17,745 bases of DNA, taken from contig JAHDCB010000015.1 of the NCBI GenBank assembly GCA_020630035.1, forward strand, positions 1 through 17,745. Direction: 5' to 3'. The DNA comes from Gammaproteobacteria bacterium (lineage in GTDB: Bacteria; Pseudomonadota; Gammaproteobacteria; Chromatiales; Chromatiaceae). Position 1 is the stretch's first letter; every line of letters begins with the position of its first letter. This document shows, piece after piece, positions 1 through 6,866 of the stretch. The notes below the pieces were generated by a model, which was not told where the DNA came from, searched no databases, and saw only the letters and a program-made list of their open reading frames with translations. A program made the position numbers and the translations under genes.

Positions 1-666
1 CCCTACCTGTTCGGGCAACGGAATAAAATCCATATCATCAACCTGGAAAAAACACTGCCCTTGTACCAGGAAGCGATGAACTACATCGGGCGCACCACCG
101 CCAATGGCCGCAAGATCTTATTTGTCGGCACCAAACGCCCGGCACAAGCGGTGATTGCTGAAGAAGCCAAGCGCTGCGGCATGCCGTACGTCAACCACCG
201 CTGGCTCGGCGGCATGCTGACCAACTTCAAAACCATCCGGCAATCTATCAAACGACTGAAAGAGCTGGAAAAACTAGCGGAAGACGGTGCACTGGAAGCA
301 CGCTTCAACAAAAAAGAACAGCTGAACCTGCGCCGTGAAATGAGCAAACTGGATCGCAGTCTCGGCGGCATTAAACACATGAATCGTCTGCCAGATGCCC
401 TGTTTGTGATTGATAGCGGACACGAACATATCGCGGTCGCTGAAGCCCGCAAGCTGGGTATACCGATAGTGGCTGTCGTAGACAGCAACCATAACCCACA
501 TGACGTGGACTATGTTATTCCAGGCAACGATGACGCAATTCGGGCGATACGGCTATATGTACAGGGTGCCTCTGCCGCAATCCTGGAAAGCCGGGCCGCC
601 GCCGCACGTGCGCTAGTGGCCGAAACGGAAGACGACACAGACCCTGAAACTCAGGCAACTAACTAA
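1..666 (+). CDS. rpsB: Small ribosomal subunit protein uS2 (RpsB), 5'-truncated by window edge
   Basis: Ribosomal protein S2, a late-assembling 30S protein on the back of the small subunit. The frame is open from base 1 and reads PYLFGQRNKIHIINLEKTLP, which aligns with E. coli S2 from about residue 29, so roughly 28 N-terminal residues lie outside the window; the TTG at 61 is an internal Leu codon, not a start. Other family hallmarks are KILFVGTKR, NHRWLGGMLTNFKT, SLGGIKHMNRLPDALFVID and VIPGNDDAIRAI. The visible part is 221 codons plus TAA, so the full protein would be about 249 residues, normal for S2. It is followed 95 bases later by tsf, the conserved rpsB-tsf pair. The promoter and any S2-binding leader lie upstream and are not visible. 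Identification is essentially certain. Confidence 0.97.
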   Translation, partial: PYLFGQRNKIHIINLEKTLPLYQEAMNYIGRTTANGRKILFVGTKRPAQAVIAEEAKRCGMPYVNHRWLGGMLTNFKTIRQSIKRLKELEKLAEDGALEARFNKKEQLNLRREMSKLDRSLGGIKHMNRLPDALFVIDSGHEHIAVAEARKLGIPIVAVVDSNHNPHDVDYVIPGNDDAIRAIRLYVQGASAAILESRAAAARALVAETEDDTDPETQATN

Positions 667-683
667 GGGGCATTTCCAATAAG

Positions 684-722
684 CCTGATGACTTGATTTT
701 GGTCATTCAGCTGATTGAGAAC
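684..722 (+). repeat. Possible solo arm of the foldback repeat seen upstream of csrA
   Basis: The rpsB-tsf spacer ends with AGCTGATTGAGAAC at 709-722. This is identical to 14 bases in the right arm of the repeat upstream of csrA (13024-13037). The longer CATTCAGCTGATTGAGAAC (704-722) matches the inverted left arm of that element at 17 of 19 positions. Only one arm is present, so this is either a decayed half-element or a shared short motif. The same stretch contains a small hairpin, ATGAC (688-692) with GTCAT (702-706) and a 9-base loop. It has no U-tract, so it is not a classical terminator. It could act as an attenuator or processing site between rpsB and tsf, but that is inference. Confidence 0.5.
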
Positions 723-761
723 AACCGCTAACCATACAACAATCCAGAAGGACTCACTCCC

Positions 762-1652
762 ATGGCAATTACGGCCTCTATGGTCAAGACGCTACGCGAA
801 CGTACCGGCGCTGGCATGATGGAATGTAAAAAAGCACTGACCGCAACAAACGGTGATATCGAAGCCGCGATTGAAAATATGCGCAAGTCCGGCCAGGCAA
901 AGGCAGCCAAAAAGGCAGGCCGGATTGCAGCCGACGGTGTCATCACACAAGCCATCAGCGATGACCAGCAACGTGGTGTACTGATCGAAGTCAATTGCGA
1001 AACCGACTTTGTTGCCAAAGACGCTAACTTTACCTCCTTTGCCAATACGATCACACAACGTGCTTTACAAACCGGCGTGACCGACGTCGAGCAACTGATG
1101 GCACTACCACTGCATGCTGGCGAAGAAACCACGGTAGAAGAAGCGCGTCAGGCCCTGGTCGCCAAGCTGGGTGAAAACCTGCAGGTACGGCGGATTACCC
1201 AGCACCATGCCAGTGGTGCTTTAGTCGGTTACCAGCATGGTGTCCGCATCGGCGTTCTGATCGACTATAGTGGCGGCGACGCCACACTGGGGAAAGACCT
1301 GGCAATGCATGTCGCCGCCAGCAACCCACTCTGCGTTACAGAAGACCAGGTGCCTGCGGACGTCCTGGATAAAGAACGCGAAATCGCCACCGCCCAGGCC
1401 CGTGATAGTGGCAAGCCAGCAGCAATCATCAACAAAATGGTCACTGGTCGTCTACGTAAATATCTGGCCGAAATCACACTACTTGGCCAGGCCTTTATTA
1501 AAGACCCGAGCACAACGATCACAAAACTGCTAAACACACAGCAGGCCAGCGTGCACAGCTTTACCCGCTTTGAGGTCGGTGAAGGTATTCAGAAAAAAAC
1601 TGAAAACTTCCGCGATGAAGTGATGGCACAAGCTGCTGCTACACATGGTTAA
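762..1652 (+). CDS. tsf: Elongation factor Ts (Tsf)
   Basis: Nucleotide exchange factor that releases GDP from EF-Tu so it can bind GTP and aminoacyl-tRNA; cytoplasmic. The N-terminal UBA-like domain (about residues 1-55) reads MAITASMVKTLRERTGAGMM followed by ECKKALTATNGDIEAAIE. The core carries the TDFVAKDANF signature (around residues 80-90) that contacts the EF-Tu G domain. Length 296 residues, slightly longer than E. coli EF-Ts (283). The ATG at 762 is preceded by AGAAGGA at 746-752 with nine bases spacing, a good ribosome-binding site, and the product begins at the expected N-terminus. It lies downstream of rpsB as usual. Its last eight bases overlap the start of pyrH, which is tighter than in E. 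coli, where a spacer separates the two genes. Identification is certain. Confidence 0.98.
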   Translation: MAITASMVKTLRERTGAGMMECKKALTATNGDIEAAIENMRKSGQAKAAKKAGRIAADGVITQAISDDQQRGVLIEVNCETDFVAKDANFTSFANTITQRALQTGVTDVEQLMALPLHAGEETTVEEARQALVAKLGENLQVRRITQHHASGALVGYQHGVRIGVLIDYSGGDATLGKDLAMHVAASNPLCVTEDQVPADVLDKEREIATAQARDSGKPAAIINKMVTGRLRKYLAEITLLGQAFIKDPSTTITKLLNTQQASVHSFTRFEVGEGIQKKTENFRDEVMAQAAATHG

Positions 1653-2349
1653 ACGGATACTCCTGAAGCTGAGTGGCGAGGCACTGATGGGGGAAGATGC
1701 CTTTGGCATCAACCCCGACATTATTCAGCGCCTGGCAGCAGACATTGCACAAATACAGCGGTCAGGTATACAACTGGGTTTAGTGATTGGTGGTGGCAAC
1801 ATCTTCCGTGGTGCTGGCCTAGCAGGCGGCGGATTTGACCGGGTTACTGGTGACCAGATCGGCATGCTGGCGACGGTGATGAACGCACTGGCAATGCAGG
1901 ATCACCTACGTCGCCAGGGGATATCCTCACGCCTGCTCAGTGCAGTCGCCATCAATGGCATCGGCGAGCCATATCAGCGAGATCGCGCCCTGCAACATCT
2001 GTCTGCCGGGCATGTGATGCTATTCGCTGCCGGCACCGGTAATCCGTTATTTACCACAGATACTGCCGCCAGCTTACGTGCAATTGAAATCGGTGCGGAT
2101 CTGATGATTAAGGCCACGCGGGTCAACGGTGTCTATTCAGCTGATCCATTACAGAACCCGGACGCAACCTTTTACCCACAACTCAGCTACCAACAGGTTC
2201 TGGATGACCGCCTGGCCGTGATGGACGCCACCGCCGTGATCTTATGTGCAGAGCATCAGATGCCATTAAGAGTACTCAACATCCATACACCTGAAGCACT
2301 GCACCGTGCCATACAGGGGGAGCCTGTCGGCACTCTGGTCACCACCTGA
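1645..2349 (+). CDS. pyrH: UMP kinase (uridylate kinase)
   Basis: Phosphorylates UMP to UDP with ATP in pyrimidine nucleotide synthesis; the bacterial enzyme is a hexamer of the amino-acid-kinase fold, not related to eukaryotic UMP/CMP kinases. Hallmarks: N-terminal KRILLKLSGEAL, the nucleotide-binding GLVIGGGNIFRG, GDQIGMLATVMNALAMQD, and a C-terminal part with LMIKATRVNGVYSADP and AVILCAEHQMPLRVLNI. Length 234 residues against 241 in E. coli; the N-terminus is short, with only MV before KRILLKL. The ATG at 1645 lies inside the end of tsf (overlap 1645-1652), and the preceding bases contain no clear Shine-Dalgarno sequence, so translation is probably coupled to tsf. A foldback repeat follows 25 bases after the stop. 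Identification is certain; the start is the only in-frame ATG that fits. Confidence 0.97.
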   Translation: MVKRILLKLSGEALMGEDAFGINPDIIQRLAADIAQIQRSGIQLGLVIGGGNIFRGAGLAGGGFDRVTGDQIGMLATVMNALAMQDHLRRQGISSRLLSAVAINGIGEPYQRDRALQHLSAGHVMLFAAGTGNPLFTTDTAASLRAIEIGADLMIKATRVNGVYSADPLQNPDATFYPQLSYQQVLDDRLAVMDATAVILCAEHQMPLRVLNIHTPEALHRAIQGEPVGTLVTT

Positions 2350-2374
2350 CGCCAGGGCTTATCAGAGAGCGCTC

Positions 2375-2522
2375 TTAACAGGTTGTTGAAATTCGCTGAG
2401 GCGAGTGCGAGACAAGGCAAAAATGGGCGAAAAAGCGCAGTTTACACGGAGTAAATGAGCATTTTGAGGCCATTTTTAACGCCGTATCGTGCCGCATCAG
2501 TAGTATTTCAACGGCCTGTTAA
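2375..2522. repeat. MITE/REP-like foldback element A in the pyrH-frr spacer (148 bp)
   Basis: The ends form an 18-bp terminal inverted repeat, 2375-2392 against 2505-2522, matching at 16 of 18 positions, with TTAACAGG at the left edge and CCTGTTAA at the right. Complementarity continues inward: CTGAGGCGAGTGCGAGACAAG on the left aligns with the inverted right arm CTGATGCGGCACGATACGGC, and both arms then carry AAAAATGG. The centre has a small hairpin, GTTTAC then ACGGA then GTAAAT (about 2442-2458). The unit therefore folds almost completely on itself. It contains no convincing gene; an open frame crossing its right half into frr is fortuitous. TTAA at both outer edges could be part of the repeat or a target duplication. 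It resembles non-autonomous palindromic repeats known from gammaproteobacteria. A full family assignment needs other copies from the genome. Confidence 0.8.
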
Positions 2523-2565
2523 CATGTTAGGCATCTGCTCGCTCTGTTCGACACCGTATGCCATT

Positions 2566-2580
2566 GGTTACGGCGTAACC
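2566..2580 (+). other. Small perfect hairpin upstream of frr
   Basis: GGTTAC (2566-2571), loop GGC, GTAACC (2575-2580) gives a perfect six-pair stem 24 bases before the frr start codon. There is no following T-run, so it is not a terminator. It may shape the frr leader RNA, but a short palindrome such as this can also occur by chance. Confidence 0.3.
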
Positions 2581-2604
2581 CGTAAAATAAGACGGAACAA
2601 CACC

Positions 2605-3162
2605 ATGATTGACGACATCAAACAAGACGCCACCGGCCGGATGGCCAAAAGCGTGACCGCCCTGAAGGACAACTTAACCAAAATCCGTACCGGACGCGCA
2701 CACCCGGCGATGCTGGATCATCTTGATGTTACCTATTATGGTTCGACCGTACCGCTGAGACAGGTGGCGAATATCAGTGTGGAAGATGCCCGCACCCTAC
2801 TGGTACAGCCCTGGGAACAGCCGATGGTCAAGGCAGTGGAAAAGGCAATCCTGGAGTCCAACCTGGGCGTCACCCCGAATACTGCCGGTACCGCGATCCG
2901 CCTGCCGATTCCACCGCTGACAGAAGAACGGCGACGCGATATGGTCAAGGTCGTACGACAGGAAGCAGAACAAGCCAGAGTGGCCATCCGCAACATCCGC
3001 CGGGACGCCAACAGCAACCTGAAAGAGCTGGTAAAAGAAAAACTGATTTCCGAAGATGACGAACATCGCGGCCAGGAAATTGTGCAAAAACTGACGGATC
3101 AGCACATTAAAGAAGCAGACCAACTGATGCAACAAAAAGAAACAGACCTGATGTCCGTGTAA
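2605..3162 (+). CDS. frr: Ribosome recycling factor (RRF)
   Basis: Splits post-termination ribosomes together with EF-G. From the ATG at 2605 the product is 185 residues, exactly the E. coli RRF length, and starts MIDDIKQDATGRMAKSVTAL, the expected three-helix-bundle N-terminus. Hallmarks include LTKIRTGRAHPAMLD (about residues 26-40), the beta-rich domain II with PLRQVANISVEDARTLLVQPW, and helix III with EERRRDMVKVVRQEAEQARV and ending TDLMSV. The frame stays open upstream to 2455, but that extension is repeat-element sequence with no family similarity, so 2605 is chosen. A GGA at 2594-2596 is the best Shine-Dalgarno candidate. The stop TAA shares its last base with the uppS ATG. A foldback element separates frr from pyrH, but spacing and strand still suggest one operon. 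Identification is certain. Confidence 0.97.
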   Translation: MIDDIKQDATGRMAKSVTALKDNLTKIRTGRAHPAMLDHLDVTYYGSTVPLRQVANISVEDARTLLVQPWEQPMVKAVEKAILESNLGVTPNTAGTAIRLPIPPLTEERRRDMVKVVRQEAEQARVAIRNIRRDANSNLKELVKEKLISEDDEHRGQEIVQKLTDQHIKEADQLMQQKETDLMSV

Positions 3163-3899
3163 TGATGGACGACCTTGCGGATGCAAAAATACCACGTCAC
3201 ATCGCTATTATTTTAGATGGCAACGGACGTTGGGCCGAACAACGTGGCAAAAGCCGCTATGCCGGACATCGTGCCGGAGCCAGCCGGGCACAGGATCTGA
3301 TTGAAGCTTGTGTTAGCCTACCGGTAGAAGCCCTGACCTTATTCGCGTTCAGCAGCGAAAACTGGCGCCGCCCCGAACTGGAAGTCAAACTGCTGCTCGA
3401 CCTGTTCCTGCTGAAGCTACGCAATGAGACCAAGCGCCTGCATCGCCATAATGTGCGCCTGCGCGTTATTGGCGATATCAGCCAGTTTCCCGATAAACTG
3501 CAACAAAGTATTGCCGCAGTCGAACACCTCACCCGTAACAACCGCTCACTTACCCTGCAGATCGCCGCAAACTATGGTGGCCGCTGGGATATAACACAGG
3601 CCATGCGGCAACTGGCCAGACAGGTCACAGCCGGCACCCTCCTCCCCGAAGACATCACATCAGACCTCATCAACCAGCACCTCACCTTCCCTGATCTCAC
3701 CGAGCCCGACTTGTTTATCCGCACCGGCGGTGAATTACGCATCAGTAATTTTCTGCTGTGGCAGTGTGCCTACACTGAACTATATTTCACCGACACTCTG
3801 TGGCCGGATTTTGATCTGACTGCATTTCAGCAGTCACTCTCCAGCTTCGCTCAGCGACAGCGGCGCTTCGGGCGCACCGGACAACAACTGAAGACCTGA
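3162..3899 (+). CDS. uppS: Undecaprenyl diphosphate synthase (di-trans,poly-cis)
   Basis: Cis-prenyltransferase that adds eight isopentenyl units to farnesyl-PP to make undecaprenyl-PP, the lipid carrier for peptidoglycan and O-antigen; cytoplasmic face of the membrane. The catalytic motif HIAIILDGNGRWAE is near the N-terminus, with the Mg-binding aspartate at D19. FSSENWRRP, IAANYGGRWDI and the C-terminal RTGGELRISNFLLWQ with YTELYF are further signatures. Length 245 residues (E. coli 253). The start is ATGATG at 3162/3165 and overlaps the frr stop as TAATG, implying reinitiation; the second ATG is equally possible. The cdsA start follows one base after the stop. Isoprenoid precursors for this enzyme come from the pathway that includes Dxr, encoded two genes downstream. 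Identification is certain. Confidence 0.97.
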   Translation: MMDDLADAKIPRHIAIILDGNGRWAEQRGKSRYAGHRAGASRAQDLIEACVSLPVEALTLFAFSSENWRRPELEVKLLLDLFLLKLRNETKRLHRHNVRLRVIGDISQFPDKLQQSIAAVEHLTRNNRSLTLQIAANYGGRWDITQAMRQLARQVTAGTLLPEDITSDLINQHLTFPDLTEPDLFIRTGGELRISNFLLWQCAYTELYFTDTLWPDFDLTAFQQSLSSFAQRQRRFGRTGQQLKT

Positions 3900-3900
3900 C

Positions 3901-4710
3901 ATGTTACGCCAGCGCCTGTATACCGCCGCACTCCTGGTCCCACTGCTACTGCTGGCCATCATCACCCTGCCAACACACTGGCTGGCCGGACTACTCAGCC
4001 TGATCGTCCTGGGCGGCACCTGGGAACTCAACCAGATTGCACAGATCAACCAGCCGCAGCATCGCTTCCTGGCCCCGGCAGCACTCACTCTGATGATGGC
4101 AGTTGGCTATTTCACCCAGGACTTTGACGAGCTATATCGCCTGTACGGACTAGTCACCCTATTCTGGGGAGGCGCAACACTGGCGCTGATTCGCCGCAAC
4201 CGCCCGTTATTACAAGTAATCGGGCAACGTTGGGGTGCACTCCTGGTCGGTAGTTTGCTCCTGCTCACAACCTGGCTGGCTATGGTGCACATCCACCAGG
4301 CGGCCGGGGCTGACTGGCTGATCAGTTTATTACTACTGATCTGGGCAGTGGATACCGGGGCCTATTTTGCCGGGCACGCCTGGGGCAAACGCAAACTCGC
4401 CCCCGAAGTCAGCCCGGGAAAGACCTGGGAAGGCGCCTATGGTGCGATGGTTGCAGCTTGGCTGTGGGCACTTGGTGCCGCTTGGTGGCACTCAGTCCCC
4501 TTGTTTACCACAGTACCACTCAGCCTGATCATCACCTGGCTGTCGATCGGCGGTGACTTGGGTGAAAGTTTACTGAAACGCCAGGCACAGATTAAAGATA
4601 GTGGCAACCTGTTACCCGGGCATGGCGGTATCCTGGATCGAATTGACAGCCTACTGGCAGCCGCACCAGCCTTTGCCTTAGCGCTCTACCTGATGGGACA
4701 AATGACGTGA
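3901..4710 (+). CDS. cdsA: Phosphatidate cytidylyltransferase (CDP-diglyceride synthase)
   Basis: Integral inner-membrane enzyme converting phosphatidic acid and CTP to CDP-diacylglycerol, the branch point to phosphatidylethanolamine, phosphatidylglycerol and cardiolipin. The C-terminal third has the family signature: SLLKRQAQIKDSGNLLPGHG, continuing GILDRIDS, with the metal-binding KDSGNLLPGHGG..DR.D pattern. SPGKTWEGAYGA and the acidic WAVDTGAYFAGHAWGKRKLA precede it. Several hydrophobic segments are visible, starting with an N-terminal one around residues 10-40 (LLVPLLLLAIITLP). Length 269 residues, within the family range. It starts one base after uppS and its stop overlaps the GTG start of dxr by four bases, so all three are likely translationally coupled. 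Identification is certain. Confidence 0.96.
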   Translation: MLRQRLYTAALLVPLLLLAIITLPTHWLAGLLSLIVLGGTWELNQIAQINQPQHRFLAPAALTLMMAVGYFTQDFDELYRLYGLVTLFWGGATLALIRRNRPLLQVIGQRWGALLVGSLLLLTTWLAMVHIHQAAGADWLISLLLLIWAVDTGAYFAGHAWGKRKLAPEVSPGKTWEGAYGAMVAAWLWALGAAWWHSVPLFTTVPLSLIITWLSIGGDLGESLLKRQAQIKDSGNLLPGHGGILDRIDSLLAAAPAFALALYLMGQMT

Positions 4711-5894
4711 TCGGCGTCAGCCTGCTCGGTGCCACCGGCTCCATCGGACGCAACACCCTGGACGTCATCAGCCAACACCCGGATCGTTACCAGGTGATTG
4801 CGCTCACCGCCCACAAGAATATTGCCAGACTGCGCGAACAGTGCCAACGCTACCGCCCACAAATCGCCGTGCTGGCAGACGACAGTGCTAATGCACAACA
4901 ACTGGCACAGCAACTGAAAAAAACAGCACCAGAGACCACAGTACTCACCGGTGCAGATGGCCTGCGTACTGCAGCCACTCACCCGGAAGCAGACCAGGTC
5001 ATGGCCGCCATTGTCGGTGCAGCCGGGCTGGCCCCTACCCTGGCTGCGGTAGCGGCCGGCAAACGGGTACTGCTGGCCAATAAAGAGTCACTAGTGATGG
5101 CCGGCGACCTGTTCATGCAGGCCGTCCACCGTAATCAGGCAACTGTCTTACCCATTGATAGCGAACATAATGCAATCTTTCAGTGTTTGCCCAACCCAAT
5201 CGCGGCTGAACTGACCTCGCAAAACGTCAGAAAAATCACTCTGACTGCTTCCGGCGGCCCCTTCCTGCATCGCCCGGCAAAGACCTTTTCCAGCATCACC
5301 CCGGAAGAAGCCTGTGCCCATCCGAAATGGCAGATGGGGAAAAAAATCTCTGTCGACTCTGCCAGCCTGATGAACAAAGGACTGGAAGTCATTGAAGCAC
5401 ACTACTTATTTCAGGCCAGTACTAACCAGATTGAAGTGGTGATCCACCCACAAAGCATTGTGCATTCGCTGGTGACTTATACCGATGGCTCCGTGCTGGC
5501 ACAGCTGAGCAACCCGGACATGCGCACCCCAATTGCACATGCCCTGGCCTGGCCGCAACGACATACTGCAGGGGTACCATCGCTGGACTTACCAGCGCTC
5601 AGTCAGCTGGAATTTATCGCACCCGACCACACTAAGTTCCCCTGTCTGTCGCTAGCCTATGCTGCTATTGCAACCGCAGGGAATGCCCCTGCAGTGCTGA
5701 ATGCTGCCAACGAGGTCGCTGTCTCACACTTTCTACAACGTCAGCTGCCCTTTATTGCGATCCCACAAATCATAGAAGCCTGCCTCACTCAACTGGCTGG
5801 CCCGGCCGTCGCTAACCTGGACGACTTGCTGGAGACAGACCAGTGCACTCGCCAGTATGCCATGCAACATATGCGTAATCTGGCGTACCAGTGA
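4707..5894 (+). CDS. dxr: 1-deoxy-D-xylulose 5-phosphate reductoisomerase
   Basis: Converts DXP to 2-C-methyl-D-erythritol 4-phosphate with NADPH, the committed step of the MEP isoprenoid pathway. The NADPH-binding LLGATGSIGRNTLDVI is at the N-terminus, followed by LLANKESLVMAG, the metal-binding PIDSEHNAIFQCL (D151, E153) and TASGGPF. Next come KISVDSASLMNKGLEVIEAH and IHPQSIVHSLV. Length 395 residues (E. coli 398). The start is GTG at 4707, within a GTGA overlap with the cdsA stop; the product begins exactly where the family begins. In most gammaproteobacteria rseP and bamA follow immediately. Here the next gene is an unrelated outer-membrane protein gene, so the conserved cluster is interrupted. 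No clear terminator follows the stop. Identification is certain. Confidence 0.97.
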   Translation: MIGVSLLGATGSIGRNTLDVISQHPDRYQVIALTAHKNIARLREQCQRYRPQIAVLADDSANAQQLAQQLKKTAPETTVLTGADGLRTAATHPEADQVMAAIVGAAGLAPTLAAVAAGKRVLLANKESLVMAGDLFMQAVHRNQATVLPIDSEHNAIFQCLPNPIAAELTSQNVRKITLTASGGPFLHRPAKTFSSITPEEACAHPKWQMGKKISVDSASLMNKGLEVIEAHYLFQASTNQIEVVIHPQSIVHSLVTYTDGSVLAQLSNPDMRTPIAHALAWPQRHTAGVPSLDLPALSQLEFIAPDHTKFPCLSLAYAAIATAGNAPAVLNAANEVAVSHFLQRQLPFIAIPQIIEACLTQLAGPAVANLDDLLETDQCTRQYAMQHMRNLAYQ

Positions 5895-5897
5895 CCC

Positions 5898-5927
5898 TTG
5901 CACAGAACTGATCAAAACAACGATAAT
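5898..5927 (+). promoter_or_regulatory. Possible sigma70-type promoter for the DUF481 gene
   Basis: TTGCAC at 5898-5903 and GATAAT at 5922-5927 are separated by 18 bases, a reasonable sigma70-like pair just after the dxr stop codon. The whole 117-base spacer (5895-6011) is AT-rich compared with its surroundings. A transcript from here would have a leader of about 80 bases. This is a consensus match only. Confidence 0.4.
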
Positions 5928-6011
5928 AAAAAAGACTAATTTGCTACAAAAATCACTTAACTCTGTACAGCCTATCAAACTACAACACTCAAAATATTCG
6001 GGGTAAATTTA

Positions 6012-6803
6012 ATGAAAAAAAGCAACTTATCTTATTCACTATCCAACCCAACCAGATGGCAACACATCTTGTGTGTACTATCAATCTGTACTGCTATATC
6101 TGGTGCTGCTGTGGCAGATAGTAACCCTGACACATGGTCCGGCAAGCTCACACTCGGCTTTGAACACTCGACTGGAACAACCAATTCAAGTGATGTCAAT
6201 GCATCACTAGTCGTAGAACGGAACAAAAACTTCCAGGCCAGTCATCCGATACGACATACCTTTAACGCCATAGTAGATACTGAAAAAACAAAACAGGACA
6301 ACGGAAAAGAAACCAAGACCCGGGACAAAGATGCTGCTTCCTATCAGCTAGGCTACTTTCTTGATGAACAGAGTCATATTGAAGGCACAATCAGCTATCT
6401 GCACGATATCAACCTGAAGATTGATGAAGGTAAGTTTGCCAGTATCGAATATATCCGTGATGTCTTCACTAAATCAGCACATAAATTGGCGATTGGTATC
6501 GGTATTGCTTATTTAGATATTATTTACACCAACACACAGCCTGAAATCAATGGTGTTGGTGGACAAGTGTCTTATAACTATACTGGCCAACTGACGACAG
6601 GCGTCAGTTTGAACCACAAAGGCTTGTTAAAGGCCACTGCAGATGCCCGCTTTGCCAGTCTGAATACGGGTATCTCGTATGCACTGACAGAGAATACGTC
6701 CTTATCGTTAATGCATCACTTCAGCACGCTATCCGATGATACCAGCAATCAGGATGATGAGCATAACAGCACCACCCACCTGACCATCGGTGTTTCATTC
6801 TGA
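6012..6803 (+). CDS. DUF481-type outer-membrane beta-barrel protein (YdiY-like)
   Basis: Probable outer-membrane protein of unknown function, related to the DUF481 / 'salt-induced outer membrane protein' group. A signal peptide is visible: a long N-region (residues 1-18), a hydrophobic segment, and AVA before a likely cleavage after A35. The mature protein opens with DTWSGKLTLGFEHSTGTTNS, the W-G-x-L-x-L-G..x-S/T-G-T/N-T pattern typical of DUF481. It then alternates short amphipathic strands with polar turns rich in D, N and K, and ends LTIGVSF with the terminal phenylalanine of outer-membrane barrels. Length 263 residues. The start has only a weak GGGGTAA before it. The gene is visibly AT-richer than its neighbours, sits where rseP is expected, and has its own possible promoter and a downstream hairpin. 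It looks like an independent, possibly acquired, unit. The fold call is good; function is unknown. Confidence 0.8.
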   Translation: MKKSNLSYSLSNPTRWQHILCVLSICTAISGAAVADSNPDTWSGKLTLGFEHSTGTTNSSDVNASLVVERNKNFQASHPIRHTFNAIVDTEKTKQDNGKETKTRDKDAASYQLGYFLDEQSHIEGTISYLHDINLKIDEGKFASIEYIRDVFTKSAHKLAIGIGIAYLDIIYTNTQPEINGVGGQVSYNYTGQLTTGVSLNHKGLLKATADARFASLNTGISYALTENTSLSLMHHFSTLSDDTSNQDDEHNSTTHLTIGVSF

Positions 6804-6810
6804 TGTGCAC

Positions 6811-6845
6811 CTCTGAAAACTGCTGCGCCCGCAACGTTTTCAGAG
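6811..6845. terminator. Perfect 10-bp hairpin between the DUF481 gene and rnhA
   Basis: CTCTGAAAAC (6811-6820) and GTTTTCAGAG (6836-6845) are perfectly complementary around a GC-rich 15-base loop that can itself pair (TGC with GCA). It begins eight bases after the DUF481 stop codon. There is no T-run after the stem, though GTTTT lies in the 3' half of the stem itself. Termination after the DUF481 gene in either direction is plausible; a leader structure for rnhA is the alternative. Confidence 0.5.
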
Positions 6846-6866
6846 ATAGTATGAGCATTCAGCGCG

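Noticed and set aside
2566..2580. Hairpin before frr as an intrinsic terminator
   Set aside because: Short stem, three-base loop and no T-run; it would also cut off an essential gene from its operon.
2455..2604. In-frame 50-codon extension upstream of frr
   Set aside because: RRF from 2605 has exactly the family length; the extension is encoded by the foldback element and spacer.
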